DNA of 64,000 nt from Mesorhizobium loti (GTDB lineage: Bacteria > Pseudomonadota > Alphaproteobacteria > Rhizobiales > Rhizobiaceae): the NCBI RefSeq assembly GCF_003148495.1, contig NZ_QGGH01000006.1, positions 296,115-360,114 of the forward strand, in the 5' to 3' direction. A program made the translations under genes and the position numbers. Shown here piece after piece: positions 40,401 to 50,000 of this stretch. The first letter of the stretch is position 1. Every line of letters begins with the position of its first letter. A model generated the notes under the pieces. It was not told the DNA's origin and did no database searches. It saw only the letters and a program-made list of their open reading frames with translations.

Positions 40401-42605
40401 TCAGCTCGGCTTTTTGCCGCGCGGACGCTTCGGTGGGGTGGCAGTCGGGCCTGTATCCGTCACATGCGGCGCGTCTTCCGGCACACCCTCATTTGCCGCG
40501 TGTTCCTTGTCGAACTTGATCACCGGCTCCATCTTGGCCAGCACGTCGTCGGAGAGCCAGCACAGGCTCATATGGCCGTCGCCGAGATGCTTGACCGGCG
40601 GCACCTTGGTCTCGCACAGATTGTCCGGCACCAGCTTCTTGTAGCCGCAGCGGGTCTGGAACGGACAGCCCGACGGCGGGTTCATCGCCGACGGAATGTC
40701 ACCTTCCAGCACGATGTGCCGCTTGACCACGCTGGTATCGGCGATCGGGATCGCCGATAGCAGTGCCTCGGTATAGGGGTGATAGGGCGGCGCGAAGATC
40801 TGGTCGGTCGTGCCTTGCTCGACGATATAGCCGAGATACATGACGACGACGCGGTCGGCGATGTAGCGCACGACGGACAGATCGTGGCTGATGAACAGCA
40901 TCGTCGTCTTGTTCTTGCGCTGGATGTCCATCAGCAGTTCGGTTACCGCCGCCTGCACCGACACGTCGAGCGCCGACACCGGTTCGTCGGCCACCACCAC
41001 CTTGGCGTCGCCGGCAAAGGCCCGCGCCACGCCGATACGCTGCTTCTGGCCGCCCGAAAGCTGGCGCGGCTTGCGGGTCTCGAACGCCCTTGGCAGCTTC
41101 ACCAGGTCGAGCAGTTCCAGCATGCGCTTGCGGCGATCGGCAACCGTCTTGCCGACATTGAACTTCTCCAGCGTACGGATGATCTGCGAACCGACCGAGT
41201 GGCTGGGATTGAGCGTGTCGAACGGGTTCTGGAACACCATCTGTATCGACGATACGGTTTCGACGCTGCGTTTCTCGATACCGGTCGACTGGATTTCCTT
41301 ATTGCCCAGCGTCACCGTGCCGGCACTTGCCGTCTCCAGCCCGAGCAGCACCTTGGCCAGCGTCGACTTTCCGCAGCCGGATTCGCCGACGATGGCGACT
41401 GTCTCGGATTCGCGCGCCATGAACGAGATCGTCTCGTTGGCCTTGACAACGCGGCCCTCGCTCGAGCCGAACACCTCGCTGCCGCCGACCTTGTAGTATT
41501 TTCTGAGGTCTTCGATCTTGAGCACCGGTGCGCCGGGCACGACGCGCTCATTGACTTTCTTGGCGCCGGGCGGCAGCGCTTCCCAGTCGATCTCGTTGAA
41601 GCGCACGCAGCGCGAGAAATGGCCTTCGTGCCCAGCGACCTCGATCATCGGGATTTCGGCGGCGTTGCAGACGCCCTCGACGAAATGGTGGCAGCGCGGG
41701 CCGAAATTGCAGCCCTTGGGCCGCTCATGCGGCAGCGGCAATTGTCCGGGGATGGAGATCAGCGGCCGTGAATTCTTATCGGCGCCCGGCAGCGGGATCG
41801 AGCGGAACAGCCCTTGCGTATAGGGATGGCGCATCCGGTCGAACACGTCCTTGATCTTGCCGGTCTCGACCGCTTCGCCCGAATACATCACCGTGATGCG
41901 GTCGCAGGTTTCCAGGATCAGGCCGAGATTGTGCGAGACAAAGATCATCGATGTGCCGAACTTCTCGCCGAGCCCCTTGACCAGGTCGACAATGCCCGCC
42001 TCGACCGTCACGTCGAGCGCCGTCGTCGGTTCGTCGAGCAAAAGCAGCGCCGGCTTCGACAGCAGCGCCATGGCAATGACGATGCGCTGCTGCTGGCCAC
42101 CCGAAAGCTGGTGCGGATAGGAGCGCATCATGCGCTCGGGATCGGGCAGCTTGACCGAGCGCACCATGTCGAGTGCGCGCTTGTAGGCCTCTTCCTTCGA
42201 CACCTTGTCGTGGATCAGCGGCACTTCCATCAATTGCTGGCCGACCTTCATCGCCGGGTTGAGGCTCGCCATCGGCTCCTGGTAGATCATCGCGATCTTG
42301 TTGCCGCGAATGGAGCGCAACTCCTCGTCGGAGAGCTCGCCCATGTCCTTGCCCTGGAACTTGATCTTGCCGCCGACGATCTTCCCGATGTTGGACAGGT
42401 CGCGCATGATGCCGAGCGACACGGTCGACTTGCCGCAGCCGGATTCGCCGACGATACCCATCGCCTCGCCCGGCATCACAGTGCAGGAAAAATCCATGAC
42501 GGCCGGGATCTCGCCCTTGCGGGTGAAGAAGGAGATCGACAGGTTCTCGATCTCGATGATAGGCCCATTGGCCGGCTTGGCGGGATTTCGAACTGCCTCG
42601 TTCAT
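40401..42605 (-). CDS. Peptide-type ABC importer, fused double ATPase (DppD-DppF type)
   Basis: 734 residues from the ATG at 42605 (GGAGCGACCC upstream; the open frame continues to 42923 but without a start of its own). Two complete ATPase units. Unit 1 has VGESGCGKST, LSGGQQQR and LLLDEPTTALDV, then the oligopeptide C-terminal domain with CNFGPRCHHFVEG. Unit 2 repeats VGESGCGKST, LSGGQKQR, VVADEPVSALDV and CPFQTRCGYK. The Cys clusters suggest the Fe-S-like site of DppD/OppD. It powers the permeases encoded upstream. Confidence 0.92.
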   Translation of the reverse strand: MNEAVRNPAKPANGPIIEIENLSISFFTRKGEIPAVMDFSCTVMPGEAMGIVGESGCGKSTVSLGIMRDLSNIGKIVGGKIKFQGKDMGELSDEELRSIRGNKIAMIYQEPMASLNPAMKVGQQLMEVPLIHDKVSKEEAYKRALDMVRSVKLPDPERMMRSYPHQLSGGQQQRIVIAMALLSKPALLLLDEPTTALDVTVEAGIVDLVKGLGEKFGTSMIFVSHNLGLILETCDRITVMYSGEAVETGKIKDVFDRMRHPYTQGLFRSIPLPGADKNSRPLISIPGQLPLPHERPKGCNFGPRCHHFVEGVCNAAEIPMIEVAGHEGHFSRCVRFNEIDWEALPPGAKKVNERVVPGAPVLKIEDLRKYYKVGGSEVFGSSEGRVVKANETISFMARESETVAIVGESGCGKSTLAKVLLGLETASAGTVTLGNKEIQSTGIEKRSVETVSSIQMVFQNPFDTLNPSHSVGSQIIRTLEKFNVGKTVADRRKRMLELLDLVKLPRAFETRKPRQLSGGQKQRIGVARAFAGDAKVVVADEPVSALDVSVQAAVTELLMDIQRKNKTTMLFISHDLSVVRYIADRVVVMYLGYIVEQGTTDQIFAPPYHPYTEALLSAIPIADTSVVKRHIVLEGDIPSAMNPPSGCPFQTRCGYKKLVPDNLCETKVPPVKHLGDGHMSLCWLSDDVLAKMEPVIKFDKEHAANEGVPEDAPHVTDTGPTATPPKRPRGKKPS

Positions 42606-42652
42606 GGGTCGCTCCAATCCAATTTTACCAGATGCGGGCCGAAGCCCGTCAA

Positions 42653-43810
42653 TCAATCTTTCATCGATTGTTCGCGCAGCGAGTCGGCGAGCAGGTTCAA
42701 GCCCAGCACGAACGACATCAGCGCGATCGTCGGCGGCAGCGCCGGATGGATGAAGGAACGCAGCAGGCGGCTCGCGTCCTTGATCGCGGTGCCCCAGTCT
42801 GGACTTTCCGGCGCCAGGCCAAGGCCGAAATAACCGAGCGTGCCGAGCAGGATCGTGGTGTAGCCGATACGCAGGCAGGCATCGACGATCAGCGGACCGC
42901 GCGCATTGGGCAGGATCTCCCACAGCATGATGTACCAGGGCGATTCACCGCGCGTCTGCGCCGCCGCCACATAGTCGCGCGTCTTGATGTCCATCACCAG
43001 GCCACGCACGATGCGGAACACGCCGGGGCTGGAGGCGAACACCACCGCCACGAAGATGTTGAGCTGGTTGGGATCGATATGGACGATGTGCAGCGGGTCC
43101 CTGTCGAACACAAGGCCGAGGTAGATCCAGCCGCCGAGGATCAGGGTGATGCCGAGCAGGATATAGAGTCGGTCGGGCCGGTTCTTGTAGCGCGTCCAGA
43201 ACAGCACGCTGAAGAAGATGATCGGGAACAGGAAGAAGACGCCGGCCATGCCATAGGGGATCGGCGTGTCCATGATGCCCGGCGTCACCAGCAGGTAGAA
43301 CAGCAGGATCACCGGGAAGGCGAGCACCAAATTGGCCAGGAACGACAGCACGGTGTCGATCTTGCCGCCATAGTAGCCGGCCGGCAGCCCGAGCGTGATG
43401 CCGACCATCAGCGCGAAGCCGGTTGCGGCAGGTGCGATGATCAGCACGATCTGGCTGCCATAGACCATGCGCGAAAACACGTCGCGCGCCAGCTTGTCGC
43501 CGCCGAACAGATAGGTCAGCCCCGATTGCGGTTCGACGGCGCCCGGCAGCACATCCTTCATGATGGGAATCTGGGCCAGCGGATCGAAGGGCGAGATGGT
43601 CGCGGCGAAGATCGCCGTGAACAGCCAGAACAGACAGATGCCGACGCCGACGATACCGACGCCGCTGTCGAAGAGCTGGCCGTAGAGCGCCAGCTTCTTC
43701 TTGTAGGCGAAGCTCGTCCCCATGACGATGACGAGCGCGATCCAGACCGGCCAGAAGCGCGACAGCACTTCGAGAACGACGGTGAAGCCACTGATATATT
43801 GAACCGGCAT
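42653..43810 (-). CDS. Peptide-type ABC importer, permease (DppC/OppC type)
   Basis: 385 residues. N-terminal membrane helices and an extended region (about 1-110), then the BPD_transp_1 core with the coupling loop near 300 (YVAAAQTRGESPWYIMLWEILPNARGPLIV split over that region). Longer than the usual 290-310 residues, owing to an N-terminal extension and an insertion of additional hydrophobic segments near 185-225. Start ATG after GGGGGCGAAGCGG. It pairs with the DppB-like permease encoded 13 bases upstream. Confidence 0.9.
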   Translation of the reverse strand: MPVQYISGFTVVLEVLSRFWPVWIALVIVMGTSFAYKKKLALYGQLFDSGVGIVGVGICLFWLFTAIFAATISPFDPLAQIPIMKDVLPGAVEPQSGLTYLFGGDKLARDVFSRMVYGSQIVLIIAPAATGFALMVGITLGLPAGYYGGKIDTVLSFLANLVLAFPVILLFYLLVTPGIMDTPIPYGMAGVFFLFPIIFFSVLFWTRYKNRPDRLYILLGITLILGGWIYLGLVFDRDPLHIVHIDPNQLNIFVAVVFASSPGVFRIVRGLVMDIKTRDYVAAAQTRGESPWYIMLWEILPNARGPLIVDACLRIGYTTILLGTLGYFGLGLAPESPDWGTAIKDASRLLRSFIHPALPPTIALMSFVLGLNLLADSLREQSMKD

Positions 43811-43822
43811 CCGCTTCGCCCC

Positions 43823-44857
43823 CTACTGAACTCTGATACGCGGATTGAGAAACGCGTAGCCGACATCCGAAATGAGCTGCGTGATCAAGACGATGAACAC
43901 CGAGACCAGCGAGCAGCCGAGCAAAAGGTCGATGTCGTTGTTACCGGCCGCCTCGACCAGCGTGTAGCCGAACCCCTGGTAGCGGAACATCACCTCGACG
44001 ATGACGACGCCGGTGAGCAGCCAGGGAAACTGCAGCATGATGACGGTGAACGGCGCGATCAGCGCGTTGCGCAACGCATGTTTGACCACCACGCTGCCGA
44101 AGGAGAGACCCTTCAATCGAGCGGTGCGGATATATTGCTGCGTCATCACTTCGACCATCGAAGCGCGCGTCATGCGGGCGATGTAGCCGATGCCGTAGAT
44201 CGCCAGCGTCATCACCGGAAGCGTGAAATTGTAGAAAGTGATGCCCTGGCTGGCCGAGGCCGCCGAGCCGTTCAGCCAGCCGAGCCATGAGGCGAAGATG
44301 ACGGTGAAGATGACGCCCGACACATATTCAGGCGTCGCCGTCGAGGCGATCGAGGCCACCGACAGCACGCGGTCGGTTCGCGACCCCTCGCGCATGCCGG
44401 CGAGAATGCCGATCAGCAGCGAGATCGGCACCATCACCGCCAGCACCCAGAACATCAGGATGCCGGTGGCGCCGAGCGCGGGAAACAGTTTCGAGGCGAC
44501 GGTTGCCTTGAACTTGGTCGAGCAGCCGAAGTCGCCTTCGAGAACACCGGAGAAGGTCGACACGAGCGGGTCGTTGCAGAAGGAGAAACGCTGCGCCGGC
44601 TTGCCGGTCGCCGGGTCGGTCACCGGCTGCTTGGGCACGAGGCCCAGCCACTGCCCATAGCGGACAAAGAAGTTCTGCCGGTAGCCATGGTTGACCAGCC
44701 AGCTCTCGAGCTGCTCGGCCGACGTGTGCATTTCGGTCTGGCTGATCGCCAGCTTCTTCAGATTGGGTTCGAGGTTGATCAGGAAGAAGACGACCATGGT
44801 CAGGCACAGCATCGTCAATGCCATGGTGCCAAGACGCCTGATAACGAAGGAAAGCAT
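43823..44857 (-). CDS. Peptide-type ABC importer, permease (DppB/OppB type)
   Basis: 344 residues, ATG after CAGGGGGCCGCC. The first helix (VIRRLGTMALTMLCLTMVVFFLINL) is the DppB hallmark and is followed by a large periplasmic loop with YRQNFFVRYGQWLGL. The membrane core ends with VEVMFRYQGFGYTLVEAAGNNDI. The coupling loop is YIRTARLKGLSFGSVVVKHALR. Upstream, a 227-base gap with a stem-loop separates it from the binding-protein gene. Confidence 0.9.
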   Translation of the reverse strand: MLSFVIRRLGTMALTMLCLTMVVFFLINLEPNLKKLAISQTEMHTSAEQLESWLVNHGYRQNFFVRYGQWLGLVPKQPVTDPATGKPAQRFSFCNDPLVSTFSGVLEGDFGCSTKFKATVASKLFPALGATGILMFWVLAVMVPISLLIGILAGMREGSRTDRVLSVASIASTATPEYVSGVIFTVIFASWLGWLNGSAASASQGITFYNFTLPVMTLAIYGIGYIARMTRASMVEVMTQQYIRTARLKGLSFGSVVVKHALRNALIAPFTVIMLQFPWLLTGVVIVEVMFRYQGFGYTLVEAAGNNDIDLLLGCSLVSVFIVLITQLISDVGYAFLNPRIRVQ

Positions 44858-45047
44858 GGCGGCCCCCTGCCGATGGGTTGGGGTTTGAGCCGGCTATGAA
44901 AACCAACCCTGCCGTGACCGGCGGGGCTGGCTGTCAAACAGGCCTTCGGATGCGATCAACCCTGTTTTTGTTGCATGACCTTGCCCGCGAGTCCGCAACT
45001 TTTTTGAGAAAGCGCGGACCAACAGGGACGGACGATGCAACGGGCGA

Positions 45048-45071
45048 GGGAAAGGGGCGACGCCCCTTCCC
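45048..45071 (-). promoter_or_regulatory. Stem-loop after the binding-protein stop codon
   Basis: GGG-a-AAGGGGC-gac-GCCCCTT-CCC forms a 12-bp stem with one bulge, 14 bases after the stop of the binding-protein gene (45085) and 190 bases before the permease start. Such intercistronic hairpins usually stabilise the upstream message, so that the binding protein is made in excess over the membrane parts. It could also be a partial terminator. Confidence 0.5.
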
Positions 45072-45084
45072 CATGTCGATGCGA

Positions 45085-46737
45085 TCAAGCCTGGTCGAGC
45101 CAGACCTTGCCGTAGTCGCGCTCGAAGGTCGGGTGCATCTTGTAGTTCTGCACCGCCTTGACCGAGTGGCTGTAGAGCTTGCGCCAGTACGGCTGGATCA
45201 GGATGCCGGAATCCTGCAGGATCTGCTCGATGTCCTTCATCATTTCCTTGCGCTTGGCGGCGTCTGCAACGGCGAGCGCCGCATTGAGCTTGGCATCCCA
45301 GTCCGGATTCGACCAGCCGGCCTCATTCCAGGCCTCGCCGGTGCGGTAGGCGATGGCCAGGACCTGAACGCCGAGGGGGCGCATGTTCCAGTTGGTCATC
45401 GACAGCGGATACTTCGTCCAGTCGTTCCAGAACGTCGAACCCGGCAGAACGGTGCGCTTAACCTTGATACCGGCGTCGCGCAGCTGGGCGGCGATCGCAT
45501 CGCCGGTGTTCTTGTGCCAATCCTCGTCGACGGTGATCAGCTCGTGTTCGAAGTCGGCCTGGCCGGCTTCCGCCATCAGCGCCTTCGCCTTGGCCGGATC
45601 ACGGGCAATCTTGGGCAGCTCGTAATATTCCGGATGGATCGAGCAGACATGGTGGTTTTCGGCGACCGAGCCGGCATTGCCGTAGCCAAGCTGGAGGACG
45701 ACATTGTTGTCGACGCCAAGCTGCAGCGCGTTGCGCACCTTTTGGTCGCCATAGGGCTTGTTGTTGACGTTGGTGCGGCAGACGATGGTCGACGCCGTGA
45801 CGATCTCCGACTTGACCAGGTCCATGCCGTCGAGGATCGACACGTAGTCGGCCGAGGTCTCGAAATTGGTGTGCACTTCGCCGGCTTCGAAAGCACTGAC
45901 CATGGCCGCCGGATCGGTGCCGTAGTCGATGAATTCCAGGCCATCGAGGAACACTTCGCCGTCCCACCACTTGTCGTCGGTGCGGCGCTTATAGACCACT
46001 TTCTGGCCGACATCGTAGGAGACGAGTTCGAACGGGCCGGTGCCGATCGGGCAGGATTTGAAATCGCCGCCCTTCTCGTCGAAGCTCTTGTGGACGATCA
46101 GGCCGGGGTAGTCGCACATGTTCGGGATCAGCGCGATGTCAGGCTTGGTGAGCTTCAGCACCACCGTGTGATCGTCAGGCATGGTCACGGCGCTTTCGTC
46201 GAGCTTGTCGTCCTTGACCAGCGAGCCGAGACGGCCAGGCATCGAATTGCCTTCGGCTTTCTTGTCGGCCCAACGCTTGAGGTTGAAGACGACGTCGGCG
46301 GCGGTGAAGGCATCGCCATTCGACCAGGTGACGCCCTTGCGCACGTGCAGCGTGTACTGCGTGGCGTCGTCGTTGACGTCCCAGCTCTCCAGCAGATAGG
46401 GGCGGAACGTGTATTCGGATGTGTACTTGACCAACGGCTCGAGCGCCTGGCGCTCGGCATTGGCGATTTCAGACCAGTCGGCCTTGCGCGGGTCCTTGGG
46501 ATCCTTGATCCACTGGGCGATCTTCAGCGTGCCGCCCTTCTTGCCCTTCACCTCTTCGGCCTTCGCCGGCGTCGGATCGGCGAGGCCGAGCAAGCCGTAA
46601 GCCATTGCCGTCGACGCACCGAAGACGCTGGCCATGGCCAGGAATTCGCGGCGATCGACCTTGCCTGCCTTGGCTTCTTCGGCCATGGCCAGGATGTGGT
46701 CCGGAACGCGATCGCCGTTACTCTTGTAAATTGTCAT
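45085..46737 (-). CDS. Peptide-type ABC importer, substrate-binding protein with Tat signal
   Basis: 550 residues, ATG after GGGAGTTAAGTC. A long N-terminal region precedes the twin-arginine motif DRREFLAMAS (28-37) and the hydrophobic stretch to about 58 (PAKAEE), so export in a folded state by Tat is likely. The SBP_bac_5 domain follows, with LHVRKGVTWSNGDAFTAADV and GTGPFELVSY. It is the first gene of the importer operon. Family ligands include peptides, opines and glycosides; the ligand here is unknown. Confidence 0.9.
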   Translation of the reverse strand: MTIYKSNGDRVPDHILAMAEEAKAGKVDRREFLAMASVFGASTAMAYGLLGLADPTPAKAEEVKGKKGGTLKIAQWIKDPKDPRKADWSEIANAERQALEPLVKYTSEYTFRPYLLESWDVNDDATQYTLHVRKGVTWSNGDAFTAADVVFNLKRWADKKAEGNSMPGRLGSLVKDDKLDESAVTMPDDHTVVLKLTKPDIALIPNMCDYPGLIVHKSFDEKGGDFKSCPIGTGPFELVSYDVGQKVVYKRRTDDKWWDGEVFLDGLEFIDYGTDPAAMVSAFEAGEVHTNFETSADYVSILDGMDLVKSEIVTASTIVCRTNVNNKPYGDQKVRNALQLGVDNNVVLQLGYGNAGSVAENHHVCSIHPEYYELPKIARDPAKAKALMAEAGQADFEHELITVDEDWHKNTGDAIAAQLRDAGIKVKRTVLPGSTFWNDWTKYPLSMTNWNMRPLGVQVLAIAYRTGEAWNEAGWSNPDWDAKLNAALAVADAAKRKEMMKDIEQILQDSGILIQPYWRKLYSHSVKAVQNYKMHPTFERDYGKVWLDQA

Positions 46738-47003
46738 GACTTAACTCCCATTGTTGGCTTTCCGCCTTTTAACATTCCGCATCCAGGCCATGATGTCAAA
46801 GACGACATGGATTGGGAACATGTTAGGGAATGTGCAACTTTGAAGAGGGAGCGGTTCGCGTGATAACGACAGTCTTGGCGCAAAATTGCTACTGCCCGCC
46901 GGATTCCTCTGGAATCTCGATAGTCGATTAAACTGAGACATTTACTGGGGCTCGGACAGCGCCAGCATCGAGCCACCATGGGGCCAAAAATTCCGCTTAA
47001 GTA

Positions 47004-50000
47004 TCAGTATTCCTTCTCGTAGAAGATGCCGCCCTTGGCTTCGCCGGCATCGTTGGCCTCGCCGCGCAGCTTGACGCCGCGCCCGACATTGAGGTCGATC
47101 GTCGCCTTGCCCGAGCCCGGCTTGTCGCCCTTCTGGATCGTCACATAGGTGCGGTCGTTGAGATACTTTCCGGCCGAAACCGCCGTGCCGCCCTTGTCGT
47201 CGGTGGTGACGTCGAGATCGTCGACGCCGATGGCGCTGCGCAGATTCTCGAGCAGCGAGGTCGAACCGCCGACGCCGGCCAGTTGCCCGGCCGCTTCGGC
47301 GAGCTGGGCGATCTGCAACGGCGACAGGTTCGACATCGAGCGGCCAAAGATCAATTGCGCCAGCACCTCGTCCTCGGGCAATGCCGGCACCGAGGAGAAG
47401 GTGAATTTCGGATTGGTCGCCTCGCCCGACACCACGATGGTGACGGTGGCGCTGGTGGTCGTCGTGGTTGCCGTCAGGTTGAGATAGGGCACCAGCGAGC
47501 CGGAGAAGCCGACCGTGCCTTCGGTGAAGGTCAGCCGCTTGCCGAGGATCGACAGCCGTCCGCGCTGCAGGGTGAAGGTGCCGACCGCTTGCGGCGACGA
47601 GGCCGGGCCGGTCAGCTTGAGCGAGCCGCCGAGTTCGGCATCGACGCCCCTGCCCTGGATGAAGATCTGGTTCGGCGCGTTGACCGTGACATCAAGCGCG
47701 AGGCCGGTGCCGCCGCCCTTGCCGCTGGTCGTCGGCGGCCGCAGTGCCTTGTCCTGCGCCTTGACCGCGCCTGGCGCGTTCTTGTGCTTGACGTCGAGCG
47801 CCGCCAGCGAGCCAGGCAATTTATCTGGAACGGTGATCACGGTCTTGGCAAGGTTGACGGTGCCGGCAATGACAGGTGCGGATGTCAGCGGTCCCTTGAT
47901 CGTCAGGTCGCCGCCGAGATTGGCGGTCACCACCCTTCCGTCCGTATAGCGGCCGTCGACCAGCTTGATCGACAGGTCGGCCGGGAAACCCTGCGCCGGG
48001 TTGATCCCGACCGTGCCGCTGGCCGACAGGCTGCCGCGCGTCGACAGCGTTCCCGTCAGCCGGTTGATCCTGGCGACGCCGCCGGCGATCGAGACATCGG
48101 CGGCAAGATCGTTGACCGCGAGACCCGAGCGCGCATCGACCAGGCGCGCACCGGAGGTGCTCACGCTGCCGCCGATGACAGGCGATGTCGCGGGACCGCG
48201 CACCTGCACGTTGACATTGGCCGTGCCCGATAGCGACAAGCCTTGCGCGGCAAGCTTCTGGCTGAGCAGGCCGAAGGGCACGGCGCCATTGAAGTCGAGC
48301 GCCAGCGCCGGCGTGCCTGCCGTCGTTACGGTACCACCGCCCTTGAGACCGAGGCCGGCTCCATCGCTGACATTGGCATTGAATGTCAGCTTGTTGCCGG
48401 CAAAGGTGCCCGACGAGGAAACACTGACCGCACCGACACCAGCACCTCGGGTCTGCGATGTCTGCACCCCGGCCGCATCGATGTTGAAGGCGACGGCGGG
48501 ATTCGCCGGCGCACCCGTCACCTTGACCGTGCCCGAAATCGAGCCGGCGGCGTCGAGCCCCGGCGAGAAACTGTTGGCGAGCGACATCGGCACCCGCGCC
48601 AGCGTCGCGTTGATGTCGAGCGCCGTGCCGACCTTGCCGGTCACCGTCGCCGTGCCGCCGCCAAGGTTGAGCACCAGCCGGTCCAGCGTCGTCGTGCCAT
48701 TGGCGATGCTGACGGTCGAGGCCTGGGCAATGGCTGCCTTGATGCCCTGAACGGTCGCCTGGCCGGATGCAAGCTCGATGGTTGTCGTGCCGTTGGCCAC
48801 TTTCACCCGGCCCGCGGCCTGCGCCGGAATGCCCTTGACGGTTGCGCCGCCGGAGAAGCCGGTCCAGTCACCGTCACGCGTCAAATCGACATCGATGCCG
48901 CTGATCACGGTGCCGCCCGACGTGACGGTGTTGGCGCGGATCTTTCCGGAGATCACGGGTACTGCCAGATAGTTGGCGACCAGTGCATCGATAGAGACGG
49001 CTTTCGCCTGCAGGTCGCCGCGCGTAATCGATGCTGTCGCCGCCTTGATGGCGACCTGCGGTGCGGTGCCGTTCTTCGAGAAAGCAATCGTGCCGCGCAC
49101 GTCGCCTTCGGCCTTTTCCAGCGCCAGTGCCGCCAACGGGCCAATATCGGGCAGGTCGAGCGCGATCGTGCCGACTGGAACGAACTTCTCATCCAGCGCC
49201 AGATCGCCGGAAATCCTGTTCTTGCCCAGTGACAGCAGCAGGCCGTTGATGGCGCTCTTGCCGTCCGCCGTCGCCAGCACCGCGCTACCTTGCAGCGCCT
49301 GGCCGGCGACATTGCCGGTCAGCTGCACATTCGCCGCCGGGTTGGCGGCATCAGCCTTGCCGGTGGCGGTCAGCTTCAGCCCGGTGATCTCGCGCGATGC
49401 CACCAGCAGCCTGTCGCTGTCCACCGTCAGTGACAGATCGGGCGCCGCAGCTGGCCCCTGTGCGTTCAGCGCAAAGGCGATGGCGCCCTTGGCATCCTTC
49501 GACAGCAGCGAGATGTCGCTCAGCACACCCTTGATGTCGGCGGCGACCTTGTTGTCAGCAAGGCTCGCCTGCCCGTCGGCAGTCAGCGCGCCCGAGGTCA
49601 GCTTCAATCCGCCTATATCGATACTGCCGTTGGGGTCGCGCTTCAGCGTGGCACTGATCTGCGCGCGTTCGCCAAGCATGCCGCGCGCCGCCGCCGGCAA
49701 GGCCGATGATGGGGCATCCGCCTTCAGGTTGAGGTCTATAGCGCCGTCACGCAGCGACACCTGGCCCGCGACCTGGCTGTTCAGCGCATCACTCTTGAGA
49801 GAGCCGCTATCGATGGCGACCGCGTCGGCTGTCAGCCGGGCACTAAGTGCGGCCGTGACCTTGCCAGCGATCAGCGGTGCGATCGCGGGATTGTCGAGAC
49901 CGACCTTGTCCACCGACACCGTGCCGGAAACCGGCCCTGCACGGTTCTTGAGATCGAACGCATCCGAATGCAATGCCAAGGCAAGCCCGTCTACCTTCGC

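Noticed and set aside
42606..42923. N-terminal extension of the double ATPase
   Set aside because: Overlaps the end of the permease gene, and a good ATG with ribosome site lies at 42605.
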